NCBI RefSeq assembly: GCF_002288365.1 | Contig: NZ_CP016782.1 | Location: 930,001-994,000 of the forward strand | Reading direction: 5' to 3' | Length of the DNA stretch: 64,000 nt | DNA from: Candidatus Planktophila limnetica | Lineage (GTDB): Bacteria; Actinomycetota; Actinomycetes; Nanopelagicales; Nanopelagicaceae | Shown here: piece after piece, positions 51,193 through 61,808 of the stretch | Position numbering within the stretch: position 1 is the stretch's first letter | How the letters are laid out: each line of letters opens with the position of its first letter | The notes under the pieces: generated by a model | Told to the model about the DNA's origin: nothing | The model's input: the letters and a program-made list of their open reading frames with translations, nothing else | Database searches by the model: none | Program-made: the position numbers and the translations under genes

Positions 51193-53064
51193 CTACTTAC
51201 GCGCGGCTTTCACCTTTTCAATATCAGCATCCGTTGCAAGGGCTGCCACGAATGCTTCTTGTGGAACTTCTACACGTCCCACCATCTTCATGCGCTTCTT
51301 GCCCTCCTTCTGCTTTTCAAGGAGTTTGCGTTTACGTGAAATATCTCCGCCGTAACACTTTGCAAGAACGTCCTTACGAATCGCGCGAATGTTTTCTCGA
51401 GCAATAATGCGTGCGCCAATGGCAGCCTGAATCGGAACTTCGAATTGTTGGCGCGGGATAAGTTCGCGCAATTTACTTGTCATCATCACGCCATAGGCAT
51501 ATGCCTTATCGCGGTGAACAACTGCGCTAAAGGCATCAACTGCCTCACCCTGTAACAAAATATCTACCTTTACCAGGTTGCCTTCTTCATCGCCTTTTTC
51601 TTCATAATCTAAGGATGCATAACCACGTGTACGAGATTTCAACTGATCAAAGAAGTCAAAGACAATTTCGGCAAGAGGCAATGTGTAGCGAATTTCAACA
51701 CGATCTTCAGATAAGTAATCCATGCCGAGCAATAAACCGCGACGCTCTTGGCAGAGTTCCATAATTGTTCCGATGAACTCAGAAGGCGCAAGAATCGTGG
51801 CTCTTACGATCGGTTCGCGAACCATTGCAATCTTTCCATCTGGAAACTCTGATGGGTTAGTAACTCGTACTTCTTTTCCATCATCAAGAGTTACTTGATA
51901 CACAACATTTGGCGCAGTAGAAATCAGATTAAGTTTGGATTCACGTTCTAATCTTTCGCGCACGATTTCCATGTGAAGCAAACCTAAGAAGCCACAGCGA
52001 AAGCCAAAGCCAAGGGCCGCAGAAGATTCTGGTTCATAAACCAGTGCAGCATCGTTTAGTTGTAACTTATCGAGTGCTTCACGAAGTGCAGGATAATCAG
52101 CGCCATCTAATGGATAAAGACCTGAGAAAACCATTGGCTTGGGATCTTTATATCCTGCCAACGCCTGTTTAGTTGGATTGTTATAGGTGGTAACTGTGTC
52201 ACCCACACGTGATTGGCGAACATCTTTTACACCTGTAATTAAGTAACCTACTTCGCCAACACCAAGACCTTTACTTGGCATTGGTTCTGGCGAAATTACA
52301 CCGACTTCTAGCATTTCATGGCGCACACCAGTTGAAAACATTTGGATTTGATCACGTGGTGATAAGTGCCCGTCAATGACACGAACGTAGGTAACTACAC
52401 CGCGATATGAGTCATAGACAGAGTCAAAAATTAGTGCACGTGCAGGAGCGCTGGCATCTCCTACTGGCGCCGGAATTTGAGAAATAATTTGATCTAATAA
52501 CTCTGCAACGCCTTCACCAGTTTTTCCAGATACTCGCAAACAATCTTCAGGTTCGCAGCCAATAAGTTTTGCTAACTCTGCTGCGAATTTTTCTGGTTGT
52601 GCATTTGGCAAATCGATTTTATTGAGTACAGGAATAATCGTGAGGTTGTTTTCCATCGCCAAATAAAGGTTGGCTAGCGTTTGGGCTTCAATTCCTTGTG
52701 CGCAATCAACTAGTAGCACGGCGCCTTCACACGCAGCCAGTGAGCGCGATACTTCATACGTAAAGTCCACGTGCCCTGGTGTGTCGATCATGTTCAGGAT
52801 GTATTCCTGGCCATCGATGCCGCTTCGCCATGGAAGACGCACAGCTTGAGATTTAATTGTGATTCCGCGTTCGCGCTCAATATCCATGCGGTCTAGATAT
52901 TGCGCACGCATATTTCGCGCTTCCACAACTTCGGTGATTCCGAGCATGCGATCGGCAAGTGTTGATTTACCGTGATCGATGTGAGCGATGATGCAAAAGT
53001 TACGAATCTGCTCAGGTTTTGTAGCAGCAGGTTGCGGTGCTTTTGCTAGGGATATCGCAGGCAT
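51193..53064 (-). CDS. lepA: Elongation factor 4 (LepA)
   Basis: A 623-residue translational GTPase: [10 protein letters not shown] (28-37), DTPGHVDF (about 92-99) and NKIDLPN (about 146-152) are the G motifs, and the LepA-specific C-terminal domain ending in [16 protein letters not shown] is present. It acts on stalled or back-translocated ribosomes. Full length. GCGAGG precedes the ATG. Confidence 0.96.
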   Translation of the reverse strand: MPAISLAKAPQPAATKPEQIRNFCIIAHIDHGKSTLADRMLGITEVVEARNMRAQYLDRMDIERERGITIKSQAVRLPWRSGIDGQEYILNMIDTPGHVDFTYEVSRSLAACEGAVLLVDCAQGIEAQTLANLYLAMENNLTIIPVLNKIDLPNAQPEKFAAELAKLIGCEPEDCLRVSGKTGEGVAELLDQIISQIPAPVGDASAPARALIFDSVYDSYRGVVTYVRVIDGHLSPRDQIQMFSTGVRHEMLEVGVISPEPMPSKGLGVGEVGYLITGVKDVRQSRVGDTVTTYNNPTKQALAGYKDPKPMVFSGLYPLDGADYPALREALDKLQLNDAALVYEPESSAALGFGFRCGFLGLLHMEIVRERLERESKLNLISTAPNVVYQVTLDDGKEVRVTNPSEFPDGKIAMVREPIVRATILAPSEFIGTIMELCQERRGLLLGMDYLSEDRVEIRYTLPLAEIVFDFFDQLKSRTRGYASLDYEEKGDEEGNLVKVDILLQGEAVDAFSAVVHRDKAYAYGVMMTSKLRELIPRQQFEVPIQAAIGARIIARENIRAIRKDVLAKCYGGDISRKRKLLEKQKEGKKRMKMVGRVEVPQEAFVAALATDADIEKVKAARK

Positions 53065-53101
53065 CTAAATTAGCCTCGCAGTTAAGTTGTGTAAGTAAGA
53101 A

Positions 53102-53371
53102 TTAACGAACGCCGGCTTTATTAGCCGCACTCGCCATTGAAGACTTCTTGTTTGCAGCTGTGTTCTTATGTAGAACGCCCTTGGCAACTGCAATATCTAG
53201 CGCCTTAGAAGCTGTGCGAAGTTCAGATGTGATTACAGCCTTGTCACCAGCAGTTACTGCATCGCGGAATTTACGAACAGCGGTCTTGAGTGATGAGCTA
53301 ACAGCCTTATTGCGAAGGCGTGCCTTCTCATTGGTCTTGATGCGCTTAATCTGCGACTTGATATTTGCCAC
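53102..53371 (-). CDS. rpsT: 30S ribosomal protein S20
   Basis: An 89-residue, lysine-rich helical protein: [18 protein letters not shown] and [20 protein letters not shown] are S20 signatures. It binds the 5' domain of 16S rRNA. Located between holA and lepA. The upstream region holds an AT-rich inverted repeat (53402-53420), which may be part of its promoter or leader. Confidence 0.96.
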   Translation of the reverse strand: MANIKSQIKRIKTNEKARLRNKAVSSSLKTAVRKFRDAVTAGDKAVITSELRTASKALDIAVAKGVLHKNTAANKKSSMASAANKAGVR

Positions 53372-53401
53372 GTGAAAAACTCACTTCTCTGTGTACTTCG
53401 A

Positions 53402-53420
53402 ATTAATAAGGGTTATTAAT
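53402..53420 (-). promoter_or_regulatory. AT-rich inverted repeat upstream of rpsT
   Basis: ATTAATAA (53402-53409), GGG and TTATTAAT (53413-53420) form an 8-base perfect repeat with a three-base centre, 30-50 bases before the S20 start. TATTAA within it could be a -10 hexamer, but no convincing -35 is present. The same octamer pair occurs in the opposite order at 27131-27154. Confidence 0.35.
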
Positions 53421-53454
53421 AGATGCGTAGGCTACCAGCGCGTGCCCCTTACGC

Positions 53455-54417
53455 TCAAACTGAGATCGGGCGCCCATTTCGAGCGGTAGCTATCTCTGAA
53501 ATCGCCTTTTCGAGTGCGTAAATCGGGTCACTCGCTGCCCCCTTCACATCAGCATCGGCCTGTGCAACGGCTGAGACTGCGGCAATTAGTCCCTTCGGAG
53601 TCCAGCCGGCAAGTTGTCTGCGAGCTTTATCAATCTGCCATGGCGCCATTGCAAGTGAACCTGCTAATTCAAAAGATTTAACATTTCTATTTGCACCAGA
53701 GACCTTTGCTAATCCACGTATGGCAGATGCAAGTGCACTAGTAATCATGACGGGATCTGTGCCCGTTGCAATTGCACTGCGCAAAGTAATCAGTGCTTGT
53801 GCAAGATTTCCATCGAGTGCGATATCTGCAACATCAAATCCCGTTGTTTCAATTCGACCCTGATGAAATTTTTCAACGTGTGCTTCATCAATTGTTCCAG
53901 CTGGAGCATCTGAAACTATTTGCGAGCACGCAGCACTGAGTTCTCGTAGGTCGCCACCAACAGCATTGACTAATGCACTTACTGCCGCAGGAGATGCTTT
54001 GCGGCCAAGATCTAAAAAGAGATTGCGGACGAACTCTTGTTTTTCACTCTCTTTTTTCAGTGGCTCACAGGCAATAATTGTGGCTTTTGCTTTCTTAATT
54101 GCATCGAGCAACGCTTTACCTTTAACGCCACCTTTATGAATGAAAATAACCGTGGTTGTGGGATCCGTGTTATCTAAGTAGCGAGTAATTTCATCTCGTG
54201 ATTCTTCGGGCAAATCTTGTAACTCTTTAATGACAAGTGCTCGGCGCTCAGAAAACAAGGATGGGGCGAGGGCGTCAGCTATATCTCCAACGATTACTTC
54301 AGATGCCGATAACGTCGTTAGCTCAGCGTTTTCATCTTTGAGTTGAGTGGTTAATTTCAGTAATGCGCTATCTGCCAATGCACCTTCGGAGCCAAGGATG
54401 AGATACAAGCTATCCAT
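53455..54417 (-). CDS. holA: DNA polymerase III delta subunit
   Basis: A 320-residue clamp-loader delta subunit: N-terminal SLYLILGSEGALADSA, a domain II region FIHKGGVKGKALLDAIKK (about 97-114) and a C-terminal collar domain with PWQIDKARRQLAGW. It opens the beta clamp. Located after comEC, as in many actinobacteria. Sequence conservation of HolA is low; the context supports it. Confidence 0.92.
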   Translation of the reverse strand: MDSLYLILGSEGALADSALLKLTTQLKDENAELTTLSASEVIVGDIADALAPSLFSERRALVIKELQDLPEESRDEITRYLDNTDPTTTVIFIHKGGVKGKALLDAIKKAKATIIACEPLKKESEKQEFVRNLFLDLGRKASPAAVSALVNAVGGDLRELSAACSQIVSDAPAGTIDEAHVEKFHQGRIETTGFDVADIALDGNLAQALITLRSAIATGTDPVMITSALASAIRGLAKVSGANRNVKSFELAGSLAMAPWQIDKARRQLAGWTPKGLIAAVSAVAQADADVKGAASDPIYALEKAISEIATARNGRPISV

Positions 54418-54425
54418 CAGTGCTC

Positions 54426-56627
54426 CTATCCCAATCGGAAGATATGTATTCCTGATCGCGCTAACTTTATTGATAGAAGATGGTTTTTTGCTTTAATTGC
54501 AATCGCGCCATCTGTATCTGTTCGCACAACCCGTGCGCCGAGTCTAGTCAGAGCCCTCACGGTTTGTGGAGCAGGATGCCCGTAGGTATTGCCTTCTCCC
54601 ACGCTAATCATCGCAATTGCAGGTGACAAAAGAGCCATGAATTCTGGGTCCTGATACTTCGAACCATGATGACAGACTTTATAAATATCAACGTGGCCCA
54701 CATCGGCGCGCAGTAGTTCTTGCACAGGCGGCTCGAGATCTCCTGCTGCAAAGAGTGAAAAATCAGGTGAAGTAATCATCGCTGCAATGCTTGAATTATT
54801 AATAGATGAACCATCACCGGGATTAGATGCAAATTGCTGCGTTGTTGCCTGTGGCCATAGAACATTAATTGCAATATTTGAAATCGTGCTCTGCATTCCA
54901 CGGGTTGCAGTAATAATTTGAACTCCTTTGAGCCAACTCTGCACGCGAATACTTTCAAATATTGGATCTGTGTTACTACTAACCCAGACCTGGCCAACCT
55001 TTCGCCTCTTTAATAATCCCGGTAGACCTTCAACGTGATCTGCGTGAAAGTGGGTCAATATCAATAGTGGAATCTCGCGTATGCCTAGCGCCTTTAAACA
55101 CGCATCTTCAAGGGCGGCATCTGGTCCAACATCGATAACGATTGCCCGATGATTTCCTAAATTAATAACAGATGAATCTCCTTGACCAATATCGCAATTA
55201 GCAACGTTCCAATCTCCACCTGGCCACCGACTGATCCATGTAAAGAGGAGAAGAAAGCACAGAGCGATAGCAACGTATTTCTTCCAGTGTTCTCGCAGGA
55301 GTGTGCGTGTAAACCAGAGTGCAACAAGCAATAGAAGTAATACCGCGCTGCTCATTTGTAGGACAGGAAACTGCGCCGCCCAATGCGCGCTCCATGTAAT
55401 AAATGCTGCAGGAAAGTGAATAACCCAAATCAATATCCGAGTGACAAATGGAGCAATCGGTGAGATCAGCGCTGCAATAAAACCAATAATTGTTATAGGA
55501 GCAACTGCAGGGGCTGCAAATAAGTTAGCAATCACACTCATGGGAGCTAAATACCCTGAAAGTGCAATTAACACTGGAGAGCAAAAAACAGTTGCAGCAA
55601 TTGGTAGTGCCAAAGCTTGACTCATCAGTGCCGGCAAATACTTAGATAACCAATCAACAATTCGCGGTGCAAAGAGTAATAGCCCAGCGGTTGCAAGCAC
55701 GGATAAAGCAAAGCCAGCATCTCGTGCTTGAAATGGATCACCAATAACAACAGCTGCAATTGCAAAACCGAGTGCAGGCAGTGAATCACTTGGTCGGCGT
55801 GAACCCTTTGCAACTAATAACACTGCTGCCATTGCAGCTGCTCTCAGCACAGATGGAGATGGACGAACCAAGGCGATAAAGGATGCTAAAAATATTGCAG
55901 TAGCCCCTAGCCTCCATCTAAGAGAGCGAATAAAAAATTGCATTGCCCACAAAACAAAGGCTGAAACAATGGCAAAATTTGCACCACTGACTGCAACTAA
56001 ATGAGTTAACCCGGAGCGCTTCATATCTGCTTTAAATTCCACGCTCTGTTTGGATGTATCGCCAAGCACCATTCCTGGAATTAATGCACCCGCATCACCA
56101 GTTCCACTATTTACGCACAAGCCATTTCTGATGGCGGCAAGGGATCGCGCCCAACGTGATGCCTGCGTGCGAATCTCAATGTCACCTTTTACAAAAACCA
56201 GAGCTGCAACTCGTGCTTCTTTACTTAAGACAGCAGTACCCCGAAAATGTATCTGTTGTCCTGGTAGCAAATCTGCAACGATTTTATTGGGTGTAACAAT
56301 TCGAATTGGCACCCGTAATTCAAAGTTCTTGCCGCCAGCACTGACAAATATGGCACGGGCTAAGAATGTGTAATTTCGAATCGCAAAATAGGAGCCACTT
56401 ACTTTAGGAGCACTCAATGTTGGATCAGTTGAAACTTGAGCCGTAATATCAATCGGCTGATCCATGAAGGATCTAATAGCGTTATTAGCCAATGATTGTT
56501 GACGAAGTGACATCACAGTTGAACCAAGAAGCAGTGCTGCAATAAATATAAGCACACGAACTTTTTTGCCAGCCAAGGAAATAAAGAAAATAGCCACTGC
56601 GACGAGGCAAACTCGCCAAGGCGCCAA
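54426..56627 (-). CDS. comEC: ComEC/Rec2 DNA-uptake channel with metallo-beta-lactamase domain
   Basis: A membrane protein of at least 733 residues. An N-terminal soluble domain is followed by the Competence domain (about 190-450, many membrane segments, start near HLVAVSGANFAIVSAF) and a C-terminal metallo-beta-lactamase-like domain with THFHADHVEGLP (about 528-539) and CHHGSKYQDP. It imports single-stranded DNA. The first ATG/GTG/TTG-type codon is TTG 56627, but the frame is open back to 56690 right behind comEA, and the extra residues (VDFRAIALGSAIWIGAL) look like the usual actinobacterial ComEC start. The true start may therefore be a non-standard codon near 56690. Confidence 0.9.
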   Translation of the reverse strand: MAPWRVCLVAVAIFFISLAGKKVRVLIFIAALLLGSTVMSLRQQSLANNAIRSFMDQPIDITAQVSTDPTLSAPKVSGSYFAIRNYTFLARAIFVSAGGKNFELRVPIRIVTPNKIVADLLPGQQIHFRGTAVLSKEARVAALVFVKGDIEIRTQASRWARSLAAIRNGLCVNSGTGDAGALIPGMVLGDTSKQSVEFKADMKRSGLTHLVAVSGANFAIVSAFVLWAMQFFIRSLRWRLGATAIFLASFIALVRPSPSVLRAAAMAAVLLVAKGSRRPSDSLPALGFAIAAVVIGDPFQARDAGFALSVLATAGLLLFAPRIVDWLSKYLPALMSQALALPIAATVFCSPVLIALSGYLAPMSVIANLFAAPAVAPITIIGFIAALISPIAPFVTRILIWVIHFPAAFITWSAHWAAQFPVLQMSSAVLLLLLVALWFTRTLLREHWKKYVAIALCFLLLFTWISRWPGGDWNVANCDIGQGDSSVINLGNHRAIVIDVGPDAALEDACLKALGIREIPLLILTHFHADHVEGLPGLLKRRKVGQVWVSSNTDPIFESIRVQSWLKGVQIITATRGMQSTISNIAINVLWPQATTQQFASNPGDGSSINNSSIAAMITSPDFSLFAAGDLEPPVQELLRADVGHVDIYKVCHHGSKYQDPEFMALLSPAIAMISVGEGNTYGHPAPQTVRALTRLGARVVRTDTDGAIAIKAKNHLLSIKLARSGIHIFRLG

Positions 56628-56689
56628 TGCGCTCTGTGTCAGTGCGCCAATCCAGATTGCAGATCCCAGAGCAATCGCTCTGAAATCAA

Positions 56690-57304
56690 CTAAACGCGAA
56701 TCTTCTCTTTGAACTGCGCTAATTTGGCATCGCCTATTCCAGAGACTTTAAGTAAATCTTCTATTGCAAGAAATGCCCCATTAGTTGTTCTGTAAGCAAT
56801 GATTCGCTTTGCAATTACTGGACCAATGCCATCGAGTGAATCTAACTCTGAAGCGCTAGCGCGATTTATATTGATAGGTCCCCGTGGCACCGCAGCTTTT
56901 GATCCTGCTCGAATGGATGCACCTGCTTTATAAATCGGATCAACATAAATTTGTTCACCATCTTTTATAATTCGTGCCAGATTTAAATCAGATAGTGCGG
57001 CCTTTGGTCGCGCTCCCCCTGCAGCTTTTATTGCATCAATCACACGCGAGCCAGCAGGTAATTCATAGACTCCTGGTGAAACCACTTCGCCCGTAACATC
57101 GATTATTAGCGCCGGTGCAATCATCTGTGTGGGCACAATCGCCTCCACAACAACTTCTTCTGATTTTCCGCTTGCGACTACGAAGAGTGAGAGCGCAATA
57201 AGTACTGCCGCAATTACCCCTAGCGTGCGCCTTTGTATGGTGGTGAAATGTAAATCAACCCACCATTGCGTGAGGCGATCCCATTGTTGCTGTAATTGAT
57301 CCAT
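56690..57304 (-). CDS. comEA: ComEA-like DNA receptor
   Basis: A 204-residue protein: a membrane anchor (about 25-46), a SLBB domain (about 67-125, with VTGEVVSPGVYELPAGSRV read in pieces) and a C-terminal helix-hairpin-helix DNA-binding domain (INRASASELDSLDGIGPVIAKRII, about 141-165, and VSGIGDAKLAQFKEKI). It binds double-stranded DNA for uptake. The comEC frame begins at its stop codon. Confidence 0.92.
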   Translation of the reverse strand: MDQLQQQWDRLTQWWVDLHFTTIQRRTLGVIAAVLIALSLFVVASGKSEEVVVEAIVPTQMIAPALIIDVTGEVVSPGVYELPAGSRVIDAIKAAGGARPKAALSDLNLARIIKDGEQIYVDPIYKAGASIRAGSKAAVPRGPININRASASELDSLDGIGPVIAKRIIAYRTTNGAFLAIEDLLKVSGIGDAKLAQFKEKIRV

Positions 57305-57306
57305 GA

Positions 57307-57356
57307 GCGAAGTATTTTCACTTCGCGCCCTGCCTACTTACAAATAGAGGCAGGGC
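57307..57356 (-). promoter_or_regulatory. Two tandem hairpins between the cysteine-synthase-like gene and comEA
   Basis: On the minus strand the first hairpin has GCCCTGCCT pairing with AGGCAGGGC (57327-57335 with 57348-57356, 12-base loop) and directly follows the upstream gene stop. The second has GCGAAGT pairing with ACTTCGC (57307-57313 with 57320-57326, 6-base loop) and ends three bases before the comEA ATG. The first may terminate transcription, though no T-tract follows; the second could hide the comEA ribosome site. Confidence 0.5.
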
Positions 57357-57366
57357 TGTTGATAAC

Positions 57367-58251
57367 TTACTTTTTGATCCAATAATCGTTGATGTATTTT
57401 TCACCCTCATCGCAGAAGAAAGTCACAACGTTTTCGACTTTGTACTGCTCTTTTAAGCGCTTAGCTGCAAGTAAATGCGCACCAGATGATGGCCCAACAA
57501 AGATTCCGTGAACGCGTGCAATGCGGCGCATCTCCTCGATTGCAACATCTGAGTGCACATCGATGATTCCATCTAATTCGTGGTGGTGGCGAGTAACGAT
57601 TCCCGGCACAAATCCATCTGCAATACCTTCAATAAGGTGCTTAGAAACTTCGCCACACAAGATTGTGCAGGATTCAGATGGCTCTAGAGCAATAACTTTG
57701 CAATCTGGGTTAACGGCTTTAAATGCTTTGCCAACACCAATAATTGTTCCGCCTGTGCCGACTCCGCCAATGACGAGATCTGGTTTTCCGGGAAGTTGAT
57801 CAAGAATTTCCTGGCCTAGCCAATCGCGGTTTTCATCTACGTTTTGCTCATTATCAAATTGTTGTGGAGAGAAATATCCTGGTAATTCGCCTAAGCGCTT
57901 TGCTTCGGCCAGCGCATCATTAACGTGAAAGTCGCCCATCTTATGAACTTCGGCGCCGAATGCCTCTGAAATTGCTGTGCGCTCTAAACTCATTCCATCA
58001 GGCATGATCACAAGCATTTTGTAACCTTTTACGGCTGCAACCATGCTCATTGCATTTCCTGTGTTACCAGAACTTGCTTCAACAATTGTGTCACCCGGTT
58101 TTAATAACCCGTCTTGTTCAGCTTTTTCAATTATGTATTTAGCAATGCGCGCTTTAATGGAACCAGATGGATTTAAATACTCCATCTTCACCCAGATACC
58201 TTCGATATTAATAAGTGGTGTGTTTCCGATTGCATCCAAAATAGTCTTCAT
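57367..58251 (-). CDS. PLP-dependent cysteine synthase-family enzyme
   Basis: A 294-residue fold-type II PLP enzyme with the PLP lysine in NPSGSIKARIA (about 32-42), the substrate loop EASSGNTGNA and the phosphate loop GVGTGGTIIG. It probably makes cysteine from O-acetyl- or O-phospho-serine. The residue after the PLP lysine is A in place of the usual D. ATG 58251 has AGAGG at eight bases; the upstream in-frame codon is rejected. Cystathionine beta-synthase or a siderophore-type homologue remains possible. Confidence 0.85.
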   Translation of the reverse strand: MKTILDAIGNTPLINIEGIWVKMEYLNPSGSIKARIAKYIIEKAEQDGLLKPGDTIVEASSGNTGNAMSMVAAVKGYKMLVIMPDGMSLERTAISEAFGAEVHKMGDFHVNDALAEAKRLGELPGYFSPQQFDNEQNVDENRDWLGQEILDQLPGKPDLVIGGVGTGGTIIGVGKAFKAVNPDCKVIALEPSESCTILCGEVSKHLIEGIADGFVPGIVTRHHHELDGIIDVHSDVAIEEMRRIARVHGIFVGPSSGAHLLAAKRLKEQYKVENVVTFFCDEGEKYINDYWIKK

Positions 58252-58289
58252 CTCAACACCTCTCACAATATGGAACGCGCGTAACTTGG

Positions 58290-60770
58290 TTAAGCGACGA
58301 TATTAACTAATTTTGGCGCGCGCGCAATAACCTTCTTAGGCGTGCTTCCTGCGAGTTCGGCAACAATAGTTGGGTGGGCAAGGGCTAATGCTTCGATTTC
58401 TGCATCAGTAATAGTTGGTGAAACTTCAATGCGTTCTTTGATCTTTCCATTAATTTGAATAACTGCCTCGACAACATCTGCCACCAAAAGTGATGGATCA
58501 ACTTCTGGCCACCCAGCAAGTGCAACTGCTGGCGTGTGACCCAAACGTTCCCACATTTCCTCGGCAGTAAATGGTGCGACTAATGAGAGCATGATCGCAA
58601 TTGCCTCTGTTGCTTCACGCACTGCAGGATCACCGGCGCCACAACCACTATCAATTGCTTTACGAGTTGCATTTACCAGTTCCATCACACGAGCAACTGC
58701 CACGTTAAATCTAAATGATTCCACTGCAAAGCTGGCATCATGTAGCGCTTTGTGAGTTGCTTTACGTAGTGAAATCTCACCTGATTTAAAGTCAACACCA
58801 GGTGCGCTTGTGACATCTCCCGATAAACGCCAAGCACGAGATAAAAACTTTACAGAGCCAGAGGGTGAAACATCTGACCAATCCACATCATCTTCTGGTG
58901 GGCCTGAGAAAACCATAGATAAACGAATCGCATCGACGCCGTGATGTGAAAGCTCATCAGATAAGCGCACAAGATTTCCGCGGCTCTTGCTCATCGCAGA
59001 TCCATCCATCAAAACCATTCCTTGATTTAAAAGGCGCGTAAATGGTTCGTTGAAATCGAGCATGCCCATGTCATTAAGGACCTTGGTGAAAAAGCGTGAA
59101 TACAACAAGTGCAGGATTGCGTGTGTTACGCCGCCGACATATTGATCTACTGGCAACCACGTATCAATATCTTTACGTGAAAATGGTTCGAAGTGATTTG
59201 TAGAACTTGGATAGCGAAGGAAATACCACGATGAATCAACGAATGTATCCATGGTGTCGGTATCGCGCTTTGCAGCTCCCGCACACTTTGGACAAGCAAC
59301 GTTTACCCAATCAGTTGCAGCGCCAAGTGGTGATGTTCCCTTTGGCTTTAAATCTAATCCTTCTGCAGCGGGTAATTGCAGTGGTAGATCTTTTTCTTCC
59401 ACACCAACTTCGCCGCACTTATCGCAGTGCACGATAGGAATAGGAGTGCCCCAATAGCGTTGGCGCGAAACAAGCCAATCGCGAAGTCGGTAATTACGTG
59501 ATGCTTTTCCAAGCCCATCTTTTTCAAGTTGGGCAATAATTTTTATGATTGCTTCTTCTTTTTTCAAGCCATTAAGGGATTCAGAGTTAACTAGAACTCC
59601 ATCGCCACCTGTTGCAATACCTGTGGAATGTGGATCTTCTTCGCCAGTTTCAACAACGACTCGTACCGGCAATTTCATTGCGCGTGCGAAATCTAAGTCT
59701 CTTTGGTCATGGGCAGGCACAGCCATGATTGCGCCAGTTCCGTAATCAGCTAATACATAATCACTTGCCCAGATAGGTAACTTCTCACCGTTAACTGGAT
59801 TAATTGCATAGCGTTCTAAGAAGACGCCACTCTTAGGACGATCTGTTGCAAGGCGATCAATATCCGATGCTGCCTTAATCTTTTCTAAGTAATCCTTAAA
59901 CTCTTTTTCAACTTTTGTTCCTGCGGCTAACTTTGCTGCAAGTTCGCTATCTGCTGCAACAACGAAAAATGTTGCACCGTATAAAGTATCTGGACGCGTT
60001 GTGTAAATCGTTACCGGCTCTGGCATACCTTCGATTACAAACTTCACATTGGCACCCATTGAGCGACCAATCCAGTTGCGCTGCATCATCAAGACTTTTT
60101 CTGGCCATTTACCCTCTAGTTGGGCCATGTCATCGAGCAAGCGATCTGCGTAATCTGTGATTTTAAAATACCATTGGTTAAGTTTTTTCTTTGTCACAGC
60201 AGTATCGCAACGCTCGCATAAACCTGCGACTACTTGTTCATTGGCCAGAACTGTTTGACACCCGGGACACCAGTTAACTGCTGAATCTTTTCGGTATGCA
60301 AGACCGCGCTTGTGTAATTGCAAGAACAACCATTGGTTCCAGCGGTAATACTCAGGGTCACATGTGTTAAAAACACGATCCCAATCAAATGAACATGCGA
60401 AGCGACGCATGGATGCTTTTTGTGTAGCAATATTTTCATATGTCCAAATACGTGGATCTTCATTGCGTTTAATCGCAGCGTTTTCTGCTGGTAATCCAAA
60501 TGCGTCCCAACCAATTGGGTGCATGACATTAAAACCTTTTTGTACCCAGTAACGAGCAATTACATCGCCGAGTGCATACGCCTCTGCGTGACCCATATGT
60601 AAATCACCAGATGGGTAAGGAAACATATCCAATACATATTTCTTTGGACGAGTGTCATCAGGGCGACCAGATTTAAATGGTTCTAATTGATCCCAAACAG
60701 GTAACCATTTTTCTTGCACATGGGCGAAGTCATATGCCGCGTGTTCGCGATCATTAGCCTCTGTGCTCAT
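58290..60770 (-). CDS. leuS: Leucyl-tRNA synthetase
   Basis: An 826-residue class I synthetase: HIGH-type HMGHAEAY (about 59-66), an editing domain with [12 protein letters not shown] (about 257-268), zinc-type CxxC pairs near 172 and 489-520, and the KMSKS-type SAMSKSRGN (about 606-614). Full length. It lies 38 bases upstream of the cysteine-synthase-like gene on the same strand. Confidence 0.97.
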   Translation of the reverse strand: MSTEANDREHAAYDFAHVQEKWLPVWDQLEPFKSGRPDDTRPKKYVLDMFPYPSGDLHMGHAEAYALGDVIARYWVQKGFNVMHPIGWDAFGLPAENAAIKRNEDPRIWTYENIATQKASMRRFACSFDWDRVFNTCDPEYYRWNQWLFLQLHKRGLAYRKDSAVNWCPGCQTVLANEQVVAGLCERCDTAVTKKKLNQWYFKITDYADRLLDDMAQLEGKWPEKVLMMQRNWIGRSMGANVKFVIEGMPEPVTIYTTRPDTLYGATFFVVAADSELAAKLAAGTKVEKEFKDYLEKIKAASDIDRLATDRPKSGVFLERYAINPVNGEKLPIWASDYVLADYGTGAIMAVPAHDQRDLDFARAMKLPVRVVVETGEEDPHSTGIATGGDGVLVNSESLNGLKKEEAIIKIIAQLEKDGLGKASRNYRLRDWLVSRQRYWGTPIPIVHCDKCGEVGVEEKDLPLQLPAAEGLDLKPKGTSPLGAATDWVNVACPKCAGAAKRDTDTMDTFVDSSWYFLRYPSSTNHFEPFSRKDIDTWLPVDQYVGGVTHAILHLLYSRFFTKVLNDMGMLDFNEPFTRLLNQGMVLMDGSAMSKSRGNLVRLSDELSHHGVDAIRLSMVFSGPPEDDVDWSDVSPSGSVKFLSRAWRLSGDVTSAPGVDFKSGEISLRKATHKALHDASFAVESFRFNVAVARVMELVNATRKAIDSGCGAGDPAVREATEAIAIMLSLVAPFTAEEMWERLGHTPAVALAGWPEVDPSLLVADVVEAVIQINGKIKERIEVSPTITDAEIEALALAHPTIVAELAGSTPKKVIARAPKLVNIVA

Positions 60771-60789
60771 CAGGCAAGTTTATCGGGCT

Positions 60790-61722
60790 TTATGCCCAAG
60801 AGATGCCAGTTAATTCCTCGCTGATACTCCATAAATTACTTGCTAACTCTTGGTCATACGAAAGAGAAGAACCACGGGTCAATTTTGGATATCCGCGCAT
60901 CTCCATAAATCCATCTGGCCCAATATAAGAACCACCCAAAAGTGGTGAATATGTAGCAGCTGCCAATACTGGCAAGCAACCGCGATATGCACTCTGTGCA
61001 AATACATCATTCATCGCACTAGTAATACGAGCCTCTGCATTTGCTTCTCGCATCTGCGGACTGACGTTTTGTAGATTTGTATTTGACCAGCCAGGGTGGG
61101 CAGCCATCGCATCGATGCCCCAATTGTTTTTAACACTTAATCGTTGCAATTCGTGAGTAAACAAAAGATTTGCAAGTTTTGTGGCGCCATATGCACTCCA
61201 CGGTTTGTATTCGCCTTGACCTAAACACTTGGCGCGCACTTCTTCTTTGCTTCCATTGCCAAAATTGCCGAGTCGGTGTGCCTGGCTTGCAACACTAACG
61301 ATTCGAGTTGTTACTTGCTTGCGTAGCAATCCGGCAAGTGCGAAGTGTCCAAGGTGGTTAGTACCCATCTGTAATTCAAACTTATCTTTAGTTAGTAAAA
61401 ACGGAGTTGCCATCACACCAGCATTAAGAATCAAAACATCAATTTCACCTGTTACTCCTGCAGCACAGGCTTTCACTGATGCTAGGTCAGTCAGATCTAA
61501 GATTGAGTAATCAATATTTTTTCCACCAAGTTCGGCCACCATGGCCGCACCTTTGTCTGCACTGCGCGCAGTAATTGTTACGTGTGCACCACGACGAATT
61601 AGGGCCGCAGCACTTTCTTTACCAAGACCACTTGTGCCGCCGGTAATAAAAAATTTCTTTCCTTCAACGCCAGAAATATCAACATCGCTCCAACGTCGTG
61701 GAATTAATGGAACATCACTCAT
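60790..61722 (-). CDS. Short-chain dehydrogenase (retinol-dehydrogenase-like)
   Basis: A 310-residue SDR: ITGGTSGLGKESAAAL (about 26-41), NAGVM (about 101-105), catalytic serine in VSVASQAHR and YGATKLAN (about 176-183). It resembles the RDH/WWOX-type branch with long C-terminal part. Substrate unknown. Located between leuS and tRNA-Ala without a pathway partner. Confidence 0.85.
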   Translation of the reverse strand: MSDVPLIPRRWSDVDISGVEGKKFFITGGTSGLGKESAAALIRRGAHVTITARSADKGAAMVAELGGKNIDYSILDLTDLASVKACAAGVTGEIDVLILNAGVMATPFLLTKDKFELQMGTNHLGHFALAGLLRKQVTTRIVSVASQAHRLGNFGNGSKEEVRAKCLGQGEYKPWSAYGATKLANLLFTHELQRLSVKNNWGIDAMAAHPGWSNTNLQNVSPQMREANAEARITSAMNDVFAQSAYRGCLPVLAAATYSPLLGGSYIGPDGFMEMRGYPKLTRGSSLSYDQELASNLWSISEELTGISWA

Positions 61723-61723
61723 G

Positions 61724-61796
61724 TGGAGCTAAGGGGATTTGAACCCCTGACCCCCTGCATGCCATGCAGGTGCGCTACCAGCTGCGCTATAGCCCC
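61724..61796 (-). tRNA. tRNA-Ala (anticodon GGC)
   Basis: Acceptor GGGGCTA pairs with TAGCTCC (one G-U), anticodon stem CCTGC/GCAGG with loop ATGGCAT gives GGC, the T arm is AGGGGTTCAAATCCCCT, and the discriminator is A. The G3-U70 pair required for alanine identity is present. CCA is not encoded. It is two bases from the SDR start. Confidence 0.95.
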
Positions 61797-61808
61797 GTAT
61801 GCCGAACC

